DNA from: JASHPR01 sp963833885
GTDB lineage: Bacteria; Actinomycetota; Actinomycetes; Streptosporangiales; Streptosporangiaceae
Assembly: GCA_963833885.1 (NCBI GenBank)
Contig: CAWHZU010000003.1
Location: 124,001 to 188,000 of the forward strand
DNA: 64,000 bases
Direction of reading: 5' to 3'
A model generated the notes under the pieces. That model did no database searches, had not been told where the DNA came from, and was given only the letters and a program-made list of their open reading frames with translations. Positions 40,701-48,331 of this stretch are shown here, piece after piece. A program made the translations under genes and the position numbers. Each line of letters starts with the position of its first letter. The first letter of the stretch is position 1.

Positions 40701-41579
40701 GGCCGCCGACAGCCGCCCGTAGAGCGGCAGCACCTCGAGGTCGGTCAGGCCCGGCTGGTCGGCGAGCGCGTCTGCGGCGTCCCTGATCTCCCGCTCGCCG
40801 CTGAGGAACACCAGGACGTCGCCGGGACCCTCGGCCCGGAGTTCGCGGATCGCGTCGACGATGCCCTGCGACTGGTCCTTCGGCTCGTCCCGGGGCCGGT
40901 CCGGGTCGGCCAGCGGCCGGTACCGCACCTCGACCGGGTAGGTGCGCCCCGACACCTCGATCACCGGCGCATCCCAGCTCTGCTTGCCTGATTCGCCTCC
41001 GGCAAAATGCTTTGAGAACCGGTCCGGGTCGATTGTGGCCGAGGTGATGATCACCTTGAGGTCGGGCCGGGTCGGCAACAGCCGCTTCAGGTAACCGAGG
41101 ATGAAATCGATGTTCAGGCTGCGCTCGTGCGCCTCGTCGATGATCAGCGTGTCGTACCGCTGCAGCCGCCGGTCCCGCTGCATCTCGGCCAGCAGGATCC
41201 CGTCCGTCATAACCTTGATCAGCGTGCTGTCGCTGGACTTGTCGGTGAACCGCACCTTGTAGCCGACCGCCGTGCCAACCTCGGTGCCGAGCTCCTCGGC
41301 GATCCGCTCGGCCACCGTGCGGGCCGCGATCCGGCGGGGCTGGGTGTGGCCGATCTGGCCGGCGACGCCGCGGCCGATCTCGAGGCAGATCTTGGGAAGC
41401 TGGGTGGTCTTCCCGGATCCGGTCTCGCCGGCCACGATGATCACCTGGTTGTCCCGGATCGCCGCGGCGATCTCGTCCTTCCGCTGGCTGATCGGCAGAG
41501 CGGGCGGATAGGAGATCTTGAGCCCGGGCAGGCGTGATCGCAGCTCGGCAAGCGACGAGGTCAAAACAGAAGTCTCCAT
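37755..41579 (-). CDS. hrpA: ATP-dependent RNA helicase HrpA
   Basis: 1274-residue DEAH-box RNA helicase. Walker A is GETGSGKTT (about residue 51), followed by DEAH in IIDEAHERSLN, SATI, and the RecA-2 motifs VFLSGEREI, TNVAETSLTVPGI and QRKGRCGR. The helicase-associated, OB-fold and long C-terminal HrpA-specific domains (DUF3418-like, from about 600 on) are all present, so length is normal for bacterial HrpA, which remodels mRNA and stalled or collided ribosomes. ATG 41579 (METSVLTSSL) begins just before the conserved core. Not linked in function to its neighbours. Confidence 0.96.
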   Translation of the reverse strand: METSVLTSSLAELRSRLPGLKISYPPALPISQRKDEIAAAIRDNQVIIVAGETGSGKTTQLPKICLEIGRGVAGQIGHTQPRRIAARTVAERIAEELGTEVGTAVGYKVRFTDKSSDSTLIKVMTDGILLAEMQRDRRLQRYDTLIIDEAHERSLNIDFILGYLKRLLPTRPDLKVIITSATIDPDRFSKHFAGGESGKQSWDAPVIEVSGRTYPVEVRYRPLADPDRPRDEPKDQSQGIVDAIRELRAEGPGDVLVFLSGEREIRDAADALADQPGLTDLEVLPLYGRLSAAEQHRVFQPHRRSRVVLATNVAETSLTVPGIRYVVDPGTARISRYSQRTKVQRLPIERISRASADQRKGRCGRTSDGICIRLYSEEDFESRPEFTEPEILRTNLASVILQAAALNLGDIADFPFLDPPDSRNIADGVRLLEELGAVAPGRAGRHETQLTGMGRKLARLPTDPRLGRMILEAKHNGCVREVLIITAALSIQDPRERPADAREAADAMHKRFAEPGSDFLALLNLWAYVSDQQRELSGSAFRRMCRREYLHYLRIREWQDVQGQLRQAAKEVGITAGPDHGTEHGAGRGQDSSDRVHMSLLAGLLSHIGIKDERGSGEKRRGPAEFAGARGARFAIFPDSVLARKPPQWVVAAELVETSRLWARTAARIEPEWAEPLAPDLVRRSYSEPHWDAKRGAAMALEKVTLYGLPIVADRKVNYAKVDPAAAREMFITGALVEGDWRTHHKFFERNQRLLEEAAGLEDRARRRGIVADDAALFDFYDQRIPKDVTSARHFDAWWKKERAQTPDLLTLTPADLTGPAAGEVTAADYPGRWGELPLSYAFEPGTPDDGVTADVPLSQLGRVNGDELGWQVPGRREELVTELIRSMPKDLRRLFVPAPDTARAVTPRLGEPHGDLLDALARELTRFGGVPVTRAVFDESRLPPHLRMTFRVTDGDRELARGKDLDSLREQLRPRLQAKLTAAAGDLTRTGLKDWTIGTLPRVFTRDKVTAYPALADTGGAVDVRLFPTEAEASAAMAAGTRRLLLLQVPSGVRSIADRLPTQRKLAMSVSPYPSIGALLDDCVAAAADQVIADAGGPPWDADGFARLVAEARSALPLATGRCVDAAGALLEAAHDAERRLRATPSPPLAAAFDDARAQFAGLIHPGFVSETGLRRLPDLARYLRAISRRLDTVAEDPARDAGRMAAVQRVTDAFRQTVGELPAWRRSGDDVQAVRWMIEELRVSLFAQVLGTSGPVSEKRILAALAGLSAPR

Positions 41580-41674
41580 ACCAACACAGGGGACACGCAC
41601 ATCAGGATGGAGGCACAGTCCCCCAGGTGGCTAACGCTTTTCCGGCTCGCCGTCTTCCGGAAGGCAGCCGGCTG

Positions 41675-42025
41675 CTATCTCCTCGGTTGCTTGGGCGCTT
41701 TCGCTGGCATGGCGCTGATGTAGGCGAGCGACTCGGCGACCAGTGGCCTCGCTTCCGGTTCCGTGACGGCTGGCGGCAGGCTGACATAGCCCGTCATCGG
41801 GCGCTCGGCCGGGCCGAATGGGCCGCCACCCGATTCCACTACCTGCTGTGCCTGGTCGGCCGGGAGTTTGAGGCCGATGTCGGATCCGAACAGCCCCATG
41901 AACATGTTGCCGTTCACGAAGGCGCCAAGATTCCCGAACATCGGCTTCACCTCGACCCGCGGGTCGTCAGGAACCAGGGACCGGAACCTGGCCTTGTCCT
42001 CCTCGGTGGGCTTCGGGATCTCCAT
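41675..42025 (-). CDS. TfoX N-terminal domain protein
   Basis: 116-residue small cytosolic protein with a TfoX N-terminal domain, as in KPMFGNLGAFVNGNMFMGLFGSDIGLKL and the GGGPFGPAERPMTGYVSLP region. In Gram-positive actinomycetes such stand-alone domains are of unknown role and not competence regulators. The C-terminus is Lys/Pro-rich. Its ATG directly adjoins the stop codon of the upstream DinB-like gene, forming a two-gene operon. Confidence 0.88.
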   Translation of the reverse strand: MEIPKPTEEDKARFRSLVPDDPRVEVKPMFGNLGAFVNGNMFMGLFGSDIGLKLPADQAQQVVESGGGPFGPAERPMTGYVSLPPAVTEPEARPLVAESLAYISAMPAKAPKQPRR

Positions 42026-42652
42026 TCATCCACGCTCACGCAGTGTGGCGACACCCTCGCCGCCGAGGTCGTCGAGCGCGGCTTTGCGACCGGTCATGGC
42101 CATGACGAGTGACAGCAGGGGACCGGACACCTCCGGCCCGCTGCCATGGGACCAGTCGGCGTCCGTGGCCCGCAGCGCCAGGCCGTCGATGCGGCGCTTG
42201 GCGCCGATCAGCAGGTTGGAGCCCTTGAAGAAATCCGCTACCTGGACCACGGCGCCGGCCGGGTAGTCATGCTGGATTCCGAGCGGCCGTCGGATGTCCT
42301 CGGCGTGGATGATCGTCTCACCCAGCATGGTGTCGGTGGGGCCCGGCGGGTGGTTCGTCGAGTTCTCAGCTGCCTCGAACCGGGCCAGCGTGTCCCCTGA
42401 GGTAGCACCCTTCTCCGCCGCGATGTCCTTGTCCTGCATCCGCCCGAAGCTGAACCCGGACGTGGCCAGCTTGACGAAGAACCCCGGGGGCGTGATCTTG
42501 GCCGTGGCGGTCATGTGCGCGGTCACGTCACGCACCGTCCACTGCCCGCAGAGTGAGGCGGCCTGCCACTGGTCGGTGTCGAGTGCCTGAAGATCCGTGA
42601 CCAGTGCCTTGCGCTCAGCGTGGATCACCGGCCAGATGTCGCTCTTGTCCAT
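42026..42652 (-). CDS. Maleylpyruvate isomerase/DinB-superfamily protein
   Basis: 208-residue four-helix protein of the mycothiol-dependent maleylpyruvate isomerase-like family. The N-terminal ERKALVTDLQALDTDQWQAASLCGQWTVRDVTAHM and the later ETIIHAEDIRRPLG provide the three histidines typical of the metal site. These proteins use mycothiol or act as metal hydrolases of unknown substrate. A TfoX-domain gene follows with no gap. The upstream gap (42653-42794) holds the palindromic operator of the divergent ArsR-type gene. Confidence 0.87.
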   Translation of the reverse strand: MDKSDIWPVIHAERKALVTDLQALDTDQWQAASLCGQWTVRDVTAHMTATAKITPPGFFVKLATSGFSFGRMQDKDIAAEKGATSGDTLARFEAAENSTNHPPGPTDTMLGETIIHAEDIRRPLGIQHDYPAGAVVQVADFFKGSNLLIGAKRRIDGLALRATDADWSHGSGPEVSGPLLSLVMAMTGRKAALDDLGGEGVATLRERG

Positions 42653-42732
42653 GGTCCCCTCCCCTGTAGGACCCGGGCGGCGGCCCGGCCCGCCGCTCGC
42701 GGTGACCGGCGCCCTCCTGTCCTTTATTCGGT

Positions 42733-42751
42733 CATGACTAAATTAGTCATG
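42733..42751. promoter_or_regulatory. Palindromic operator before ArsR-SRPBCC gene
   Basis: CATGACTAA, a central A and TTAGTCATG form a perfect 9-base-arm palindrome within a longer imperfect one (TATTCGG...CCGAATA). It lies 43 bases upstream of the ArsR-type gene and in the control region of the divergent DinB-like operon, so it may serve both. Confidence 0.65.
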
Positions 42752-42794
42752 TGCCGAATAAGCTACAGCCTGCCAGTGCGGCAGAGTAGAACCG

Positions 42795-43568
42795 ATGCCC
42801 GACATCCAGAGAGTTATCGTGGCCCTCGGCTCGCCCGTCCGGCGGGAGATCCTCGGCCTGATCTGGGAACGGGAGCTGCCCGCGGGGGAGATCGCCGCGG
42901 CGTTCGCCGTGACCAAGCCGACGATCTCCCAGCATCTGGCGGTTCTGCGCGAAGCCGGCCTGGTCACCGCCAGGGCAGCCGGCACGTCGCGCCGCTACCG
43001 TGCCCGGCAGGAGGCGCTCAGCGGGCTGCGCGCCGCGCTGAGCAGCCCAGGCAAATGGAGCAACGCCGACGACCTTCCAGAGCGGGCGCTGTCCGGCGCG
43101 CACACCAAACTCGTGGTGGTGGCCAGCACTGACGTCGCCACGAGTCAGGCATCGACGTTCGCCGCGTTCACCGACCCCGCGGTCTACTCCCGCTGGCTCG
43201 GCGTGCCGGTCACGATCAAGGACGGGAATTTCGCCTGCACGATGGAGTGGGGCACCCGGGTGCGCGGCAGGTACGAGCTCGTCTGCCCGCCCGAGCTGAT
43301 CGTGATGCGCTGGGACTTCGAGGACGACAACGTCCCGATCCCCGGCGGCGAGATGACCGGCTACCTCAGGGTCACACCCAGCGGTGCGGGAGCCCACGTC
43401 GAGGTCCACCAGCTCGTGGACACGCCCGTCCAGGCGGAGTTCATGCAACAGGCCTGGGCCATGGTGCTGGGTCGTTTCAAGGCCGGGGTCGCGAGCGCGA
43501 TCAGCGGCCCAGAGGCAGCGCCCAAGGCTCCGCGACCCAAGCGCCGCAGCCAGGAATCCGGCCCGTAG
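42795..43568 (+). CDS. ArsR-type regulator fused to an AHSA1/SRPBCC domain
   Basis: 257-residue fusion. Residues 5-85 are an ArsR winged helix (SPVRREILGLI, EIAAAFAVTKPTISQHLAVLREAGLVTAR); no metal-binding Cys pair is present, so it does not sense metal in the usual way. Residues 105-235 are an SRPBCC/AHSA1 ligand-binding domain (AFTDPAVYSRWLG, GRYELVCPPELIVMRWDF, VHQLVDTP). A hydrophobic small ligand is therefore the likely signal. The strong palindrome at 42733-42751 is its likely operator. The tail is Pro/Lys/Arg-rich. Confidence 0.87.
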   Translation: MPDIQRVIVALGSPVRREILGLIWERELPAGEIAAAFAVTKPTISQHLAVLREAGLVTARAAGTSRRYRARQEALSGLRAALSSPGKWSNADDLPERALSGAHTKLVVVASTDVATSQASTFAAFTDPAVYSRWLGVPVTIKDGNFACTMEWGTRVRGRYELVCPPELIVMRWDFEDDNVPIPGGEMTGYLRVTPSGAGAHVEVHQLVDTPVQAEFMQQAWAMVLGRFKAGVASAISGPEAAPKAPRPKRRSQESGP

Positions 43569-43586
43569 TCGGCACGGGTTACCTTG

Positions 43587-44396
43587 GTGGCCGTGGCAGG
43601 GCTGAGCGACGGGCTGCAGAAGCGGTTAAGGGCGGCCGGGGTTGACACCTCGGGGCCGTCTGGTCAGGCACTGGATCCCTGGGAAGCGTGGCTGCGGCTC
43701 CGGGCTCATGGCGGGCGCCGGGCAACGCTGGTCGATTTGTACGAGCTGGAGGCGGCCCGCCAGGGAATCCGGCCAGAGGAGCTGCCGGCAGCCGACCGGC
43801 AGCGGCTCAAGGCCGCCTCGTTGCACGCGAGGCGTGACCAGGCGGAGGTACTGCCTGGCAGCACTCGCGGCGCTGACCCGCACGAGGTGACCAGCTACGA
43901 CCCGGACTGGGCCGCCCGGTTCCAGGCCTGGCGTGACCGGCTGGCGGCTGCGCTTGGCCGCTCGGCGGTTCGGATCGACCATGTGGGGTCAACAGCGGTG
44001 CCGGGCCTGGCCGCTAAGCCGATCATCGATGTCCAGGCCAGCGTGCCAGATGTCGATGATGAACGGCCGTACCTTTGCCGCGCCGAGTCCGCTGGACTCG
44101 TCTTGCAGCTGCGGGAAAGTGGTCACCGCTTCCTGTTGCCGCCCGCCGCAGAACCCCGGGACGTTCACGTGCACATTTGCGGGTCGGGCGGTGCATGGGA
44201 GCGCGACCACCTGCTGTTTCGCGATTACCTGCGCGCGCATCCGTCGGTCTGTGAAGACTACGCTGCGCTGAAGAAAGAGCTGATGGCGCGCTGGTGTCAT
44301 GACCGGAAGGCCTACGGGGATTCCAAGACTGATTTTGTGCTCGACACCCTGGCCGACGCTGCCGAGTGGGCTAGGGCGACCGGATGGCGGACCTGA
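43587..44396 (+). CDS. GrpB/UPF0157-family protein with N-terminal extension
   Basis: 269-residue protein. Residues about 95-265 form the GrpB nucleotidyltransferase-like domain with DHVGSTAVPGLAAKPIIDVQ, RFLLPPAAEPRDVHVHIC and HLLFRDYLRAHP. The first 90 residues form a separate helical domain (SGQALDPWEAWLRLRAHGG, RATLVDLYELEAARQG) not found in minimal GrpB proteins. GrpB is possibly linked to dephospho-CoA kinase or nucleotidyl transfer, but its role is not settled. TTG 43584, GTG 43587 and GTG 43593 are all possible starts. Confidence 0.82.
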   Translation: MAVAGLSDGLQKRLRAAGVDTSGPSGQALDPWEAWLRLRAHGGRRATLVDLYELEAARQGIRPEELPAADRQRLKAASLHARRDQAEVLPGSTRGADPHEVTSYDPDWAARFQAWRDRLAAALGRSAVRIDHVGSTAVPGLAAKPIIDVQASVPDVDDERPYLCRAESAGLVLQLRESGHRFLLPPAAEPRDVHVHICGSGGAWERDHLLFRDYLRAHPSVCEDYAALKKELMARWCHDRKAYGDSKTDFVLDTLADAAEWARATGWRT

Positions 44397-44406
44397 GGGT
44401 CAGGCG

Positions 44407-45381
44407 TCAGGCGCGGCGGGACCGGCTGTCGTGCTCGGCGAGCACGGCCGCTTCCTCTTCGGGCGTGTATCCCCTGGCAAGGGGCGGCTCGCCGCGCTCG
44501 CGGTCCCATGCGAGGGTGTCGGCGGCGGTCACTTCCAGCGCGGTCGTCGGCATTCCCGCCGCCCGGGCCCTGGCCGCGCTGCGCTGCTGCGACGCCCAGT
44601 TGGTCCGGATCAGCGGGAACAGGAACGGTGCCTCGCCGGCGGGCATCACCTGCACGATCTCGACCTGGGTTCCGGCCGCCCGGGCGCACGTCTCGATGAG
44701 CCCGCCCAGGGTGACCGGCTCGGCCGGGCCGACCGCCTGGAACGCGCCGGGGCGATCGTCCTCGGCGAGCCGCACCACCAAGCGGGCCAGGTCACGGACG
44801 TCGATGACCTGCACCGGCTGCTCGGGGTCGCCGGGCACGGCGACCCGGCCGCCGCGAGCTGCCCGCCGGGCCCAGTACGTGAGCCCGGGCTGCCAGTCGT
44901 GCGGCCCGGCCACCTTCCCCGGCCGCACGATCGTCGCCCGGGAGCCGTACCTGGCGGCCACGTCGTCCTCGCAGGCGACCTTCAGCGGGCCGTAGGTTTC
45001 CTCGCCGAGGATCTCGGTGTCCCGCCGGGGCGGGACGCGCGGAGCCTCCTCGGTCGAACCCGGCTCCACCCCCTCGCGCCGGTACACCGCGTGGCTGGAG
45101 ATGAACAGGTACCGTCCGACCCGGTCGCCTAGCGCGTCCATTGCCTGCCCGACGTGCCGGGGAACGTAACCGCTGACATCCACGACCGCGTCCCAGCTAC
45201 CGTCACGCAGTGCCGCGTAGTCGCCGGAGTCGCGGTCGCCCGTCAGCCGGGCGAGCCCGGGGAACAGGCCCGTGCCGGTCTTGCCCCGGCCGAACAGGGT
45301 CACCTCGGCACCGGTTCGCCCCGCATCTTCGACGATGGCCCGGCCCACGAAGGCCGTGCCGCCCAGCACGAGCAGGCGCAT
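44407..45381 (-). CDS. NAD-dependent epimerase/dehydratase-like protein
   Basis: 324-residue extended-SDR protein. The N-terminal VLGGTAFVGRAIVEDA is the cofactor-binding turn, DVSGYVPRH and SSHAVYR follow, and the Tyr-Lys catalytic pair is in YGPLKVACE, near residue 135. This subgroup of actinobacterial atypical SDRs acts as reductase or isoflavone-reductase-like enzyme, or binds RNA as in plant CSP41; the substrate is unknown. It ends 10 bases from the convergent GrpB-like gene and is divergent from the ATPase gene. Confidence 0.82.
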   Translation of the reverse strand: MRLLVLGGTAFVGRAIVEDAGRTGAEVTLFGRGKTGTGLFPGLARLTGDRDSGDYAALRDGSWDAVVDVSGYVPRHVGQAMDALGDRVGRYLFISSHAVYRREGVEPGSTEEAPRVPPRRDTEILGEETYGPLKVACEDDVAARYGSRATIVRPGKVAGPHDWQPGLTYWARRAARGGRVAVPGDPEQPVQVIDVRDLARLVVRLAEDDRPGAFQAVGPAEPVTLGGLIETCARAAGTQVEIVQVMPAGEAPFLFPLIRTNWASQQRSAARARAAGMPTTALEVTAADTLAWDRERGEPPLARGYTPEEEAAVLAEHDSRSRRA

Positions 45382-45441
45382 GATCGGTGAGCTTAGCGGG
45401 CGGAGGCTTCCGGCCGTCCTGGCTCGGGTACGCCGCAAGGC

Positions 45442-47808
45442 ATGGCAGATGGGGGTGCTGCGGGACCGCCGGTACTGGCTGCGCCCGCGACGCAGACGCC
45501 GCCCGCGGGCCTGTCCAGCGCCGAGGTTGCCGAACGGCGCTCGCGCGGGCTCGGCAGCTCGGGCCCGGACCGGACCAGCCGCTCGGTGGCCGAGATCCTC
45601 CGCGCGAACATCTTCACCAGGTTCAACCTGATCCTTGGCGTCCTGCTGGCCGTGATTCTTGCCCTCGGCGACCCGCAGGATGCCCTGTTCGGCATCGTGC
45701 TGGTCAGCAACGCGGTCATCGGCATCGCCCAGGAACTGCGCGCCAAGCGGACGCTGGACCGGCTCGCGGTGCTCAGCGCGCCGCGGGTCCGCGTGATCAG
45801 GGATGGCGCGACGCAGGACATCGACATCGGCAGCCTCGTGGTCGGTGACCTCATCGACCTTCGGGCCGGTGACCAGCTCGTGGCCGACGGCTTGGTGCGC
45901 GAGAGCGAAAGCCTGCAGGCCGATGAGTCGCTGCTGACCGGTGAGCAGGAGCCGGTGGCCAAGCAGGCCGGCGACCGCCTGCTCTCCGGCAGCTTCGTGG
46001 CGGCCGGGTCGGGCGGCTACCAGGCCATGGCGGTGGGCGCCGAGGCGTACGCGCGCAAGCTCGCCGCGGAGGCGCGGCGTTTCACGGTGGTGCGCTCCGA
46101 GCTCATCGACGGCATCAACCGCATCTTGCGGTATGTCACCTGGGCGATCGTGCCGGTGGCGGTGCTGACGATGATCAGCCAGCTGCACGCCGGGCAGACC
46201 ACGAAGCAGGCGCTGACCGGAACGGTCGCCGCGCTGGTCGGCATGGTTCCGCAGGGCCTGGTGCTGCTGACCAGCGTTGCCTTTGGCGTGGCCGCGGTCA
46301 CGCTCGCCCGGCGCCGGGTCCTGGTGCAGCAGCTTCCCGCGGTCGAGGGGCTGGCCAGAGTGGATGTGGTGTGCCTGGACAAGACCGGCACTCTCACCGA
46401 CGGCACGATCGCGTTCGACAGCCTGATCTCGCTCGACGGCCAGGCCCCGGCCGAGGCCGCGCTCGGGGCGCTCGCAAACGACGAGAACCGGAACGCGACG
46501 CTCGCCGCGATCGGGCAGGCATGCCCACCCCCGGACGGGTGGGCGCGACAGGCCGCCGTGCCGTTCTCCGCGGCGCGCAAGTGGAGCGCCGCGAGCTTCG
46601 CCGGGCACGGCACCTGGGTGCTTGGTGCGCCGGAGATGATGCTGCCAGCCAGCCAGCGGGCGCTGCTGTCTCAGGCCGCGGACCTGGCCGCTGGCGGCCG
46701 GCGGGTGCTCGCGCTCGCCCGCACCGGGCGGCCGCTGGACGGCGAGTCGCTGCCGGCGGACCTGCGGCCGGTGGCGTTCATCCTGCTGGCTGAGCGGCTG
46801 CGGCCGGACGCCAGCGACGCGATCAGGTACTTCGCCTCGCAGGGCGTGGCGATGAAGGTGATCTCCGGGGACAGCCCGCTCACGGTCAGCGCGGTCGCGA
46901 AGGCGGCCGGCCTGCCCGATGCCGGTGACCCGGTCGACGCCCGGCAGCTGCCGGATGACCCCGGCGAGCTCGGCCGGCTACTGGAGGAGCACTCGGTCTT
47001 CGGCCGGGTCACCCCGCACCAGAAACAGGCCATGGTCACGGCCCTGCAGGCGCGCGGGCACACCGTGGCGATGACTGGCGACGGAGTCAACGACGTGCTT
47101 GCGCTCAAGCTGGCCGATCTCGGCATCGCGATGGGCAGCGGCGCGGCGGCGACCAAGGCGGTCGCGGAGCTGGTACTGCTCGATGGCCGGTTCGCCGCGC
47201 TGCCGGGCGTCGTCGCCGAGGGCAGGCGGGTGACGGCCAACATCGAGCGCGTGGCCAACCTGTTCGTCACCAAGACTGTGTGGGCCACCCTGCTCGCGGT
47301 CGCCGTCGGCGTCGCGCTGCTGCCGTACCCGTTCCTGCCACGGCACCTCACGATCATCGACAGCCTCGCGATCGGCATCCCGTCGTTCTTCCTGGCGCTC
47401 GCGCCCAACCGCCGCCGCTACCTTCCCGGCTTCGTCGGCCGGGTCCTGCATTTTGCGATTCCGGCTGGCTGCCTGGTCGCGGCGGCGACGTTCGCGGCGT
47501 ACGTGCTCGCCCGGGCCGACGGCCTGCCGCTGGTGCAGCAGCGGACCGCGGCGACCCTGGTCGCGCTCATGCTCAGCCTGGGCGTGCTGGTGCTGCTGGC
47601 AATGCCGCTGACCTGGCGCAGGCTCGTGCTGGTCGGCGCCATGGTGGCCGGGTTCATCGCGCTGTTCCCGGTAGCCGCGGTGCGCCGTTTCTACGCGCTG
47701 GCACTGCCGAGCAGCCATCTCTGGCAGACGCTGCTCATCGGCGCGGCCGGCATCGTCGCGCTCGTGGCATTCTGGGAGATCTCCCGCCGCCTCCGGTCCA
47801 CCTCGTAG
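45442..47808 (+). CDS. P-type cation-transporting ATPase (CtpE-like)
   Basis: 788-residue membrane pump. The actuator loop is DESLLTGEQEPV, the phosphorylation site CLDKTGTLTDG (Asp near residue 313), and the hinge TGDGVNDVLALK. Membrane helix M4 has MVPQGL in place of the usual PEGL, and no metal-binding CxxC or soft-metal CPC motif is seen, so soft metals are excluded. The sequence layout resembles mycobacterial CtpE, which handles calcium. ATG 45442 is preceded by a short purine-rich run. A hairpin terminator follows the stop by one base. Confidence 0.88.
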   Translation: MADGGAAGPPVLAAPATQTPPAGLSSAEVAERRSRGLGSSGPDRTSRSVAEILRANIFTRFNLILGVLLAVILALGDPQDALFGIVLVSNAVIGIAQELRAKRTLDRLAVLSAPRVRVIRDGATQDIDIGSLVVGDLIDLRAGDQLVADGLVRESESLQADESLLTGEQEPVAKQAGDRLLSGSFVAAGSGGYQAMAVGAEAYARKLAAEARRFTVVRSELIDGINRILRYVTWAIVPVAVLTMISQLHAGQTTKQALTGTVAALVGMVPQGLVLLTSVAFGVAAVTLARRRVLVQQLPAVEGLARVDVVCLDKTGTLTDGTIAFDSLISLDGQAPAEAALGALANDENRNATLAAIGQACPPPDGWARQAAVPFSAARKWSAASFAGHGTWVLGAPEMMLPASQRALLSQAADLAAGGRRVLALARTGRPLDGESLPADLRPVAFILLAERLRPDASDAIRYFASQGVAMKVISGDSPLTVSAVAKAAGLPDAGDPVDARQLPDDPGELGRLLEEHSVFGRVTPHQKQAMVTALQARGHTVAMTGDGVNDVLALKLADLGIAMGSGAAATKAVAELVLLDGRFAALPGVVAEGRRVTANIERVANLFVTKTVWATLLAVAVGVALLPYPFLPRHLTIIDSLAIGIPSFFLALAPNRRRYLPGFVGRVLHFAIPAGCLVAAATFAAYVLARADGLPLVQQRTAATLVALMLSLGVLVLLAMPLTWRRLVLVGAMVAGFIALFPVAAVRRFYALALPSSHLWQTLLIGAAGIVALVAFWEISRRLRSTS

Positions 47809-47824
47809 CCGGCGTATGCGCCGG
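47809..47824. terminator. Bidirectional stem-loop terminator
   Basis: CCGGCG-TATG-CGCCGG forms a perfect 6-bp GC stem with a 4-base loop between the convergent ATPase and LysE-like genes. No long T run is present, as is common in GC-rich actinomycetes, so termination strength is uncertain. Confidence 0.55.
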
Positions 47825-47828
47825 AAGG

Positions 47829-48295
47829 TCAGACCCGCTCGGTGGCCAGGCGCACGCCGAGCGCGATCAGCACGGTGCCGGTCAGGGCGTCGATGGCGCG
47901 ACGGATCCGGGTGCGGCTGAGCAGCCCGCCCATCCGCGCCACTGCCAGCGTGTAGCAGCAGAGCCAGGCGAAGGTCATCGCGCAGAACACCAGCCCGAGC
48001 AAGGCCAGCGACGAGCCGCTGCCCGTATCGCCTGCAGCCCGAGGAAGCCAAGGTAAGCCGCCCCCGCGTACTTCACGGCGAGGAAGGCCGGCTCCGAGGC
48101 CACCAGCAGGGCCGCGATCCCGGCGCTCGCGGCGAGCGTCCATACCGACTGGCCACAGGTCACGCCGAGCGCCGTATAAAGCCCGCCGCGCCTGCCGCCG
48201 CCCAGGACACCGCTGATCGTCACCGCCGTGTCCGGGCCCGGCGTCGCTATGACCACGGCTGAGACGCCTACAAACGCCCCGAATGGGCCGATCAT
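47829..48295 (-). pseudogene. LysE/RhtB-family exporter, internally deleted and frameshifted
   Basis: The N-terminal part (48295 to about 48030) reads MIGPFGAFVGVSAVVIATPGPD and GAAYLGFLGLQAIRAA, typical of LysE/RhtB amino-acid exporters. The C-terminal part in another frame reads LLGLVFCAMTFAWLCCYTLAVARMGGLLSR and ends GVRLATERV, matching the family's final helices. The middle segment with the FxxGxxxNPKAxxFF motif (about 35-45 residues) is absent and the frames disagree, so a deletion of non-multiple-of-three length removed it. The gene is almost certainly inactive. Confidence 0.8.
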
Positions 48296-48331
48296 CCCGC
48301 AAATCTAGCGCAGCGTATCGGCCCGGCGCGG

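Noticed and set aside
37926..40991. A 1021-codon open frame antisense to hrpA
   Set aside because: High-GC DNA leaves long open frames opposite real genes. The sequence has no motif, is low-complexity and fully overlaps the well-conserved HrpA frame.
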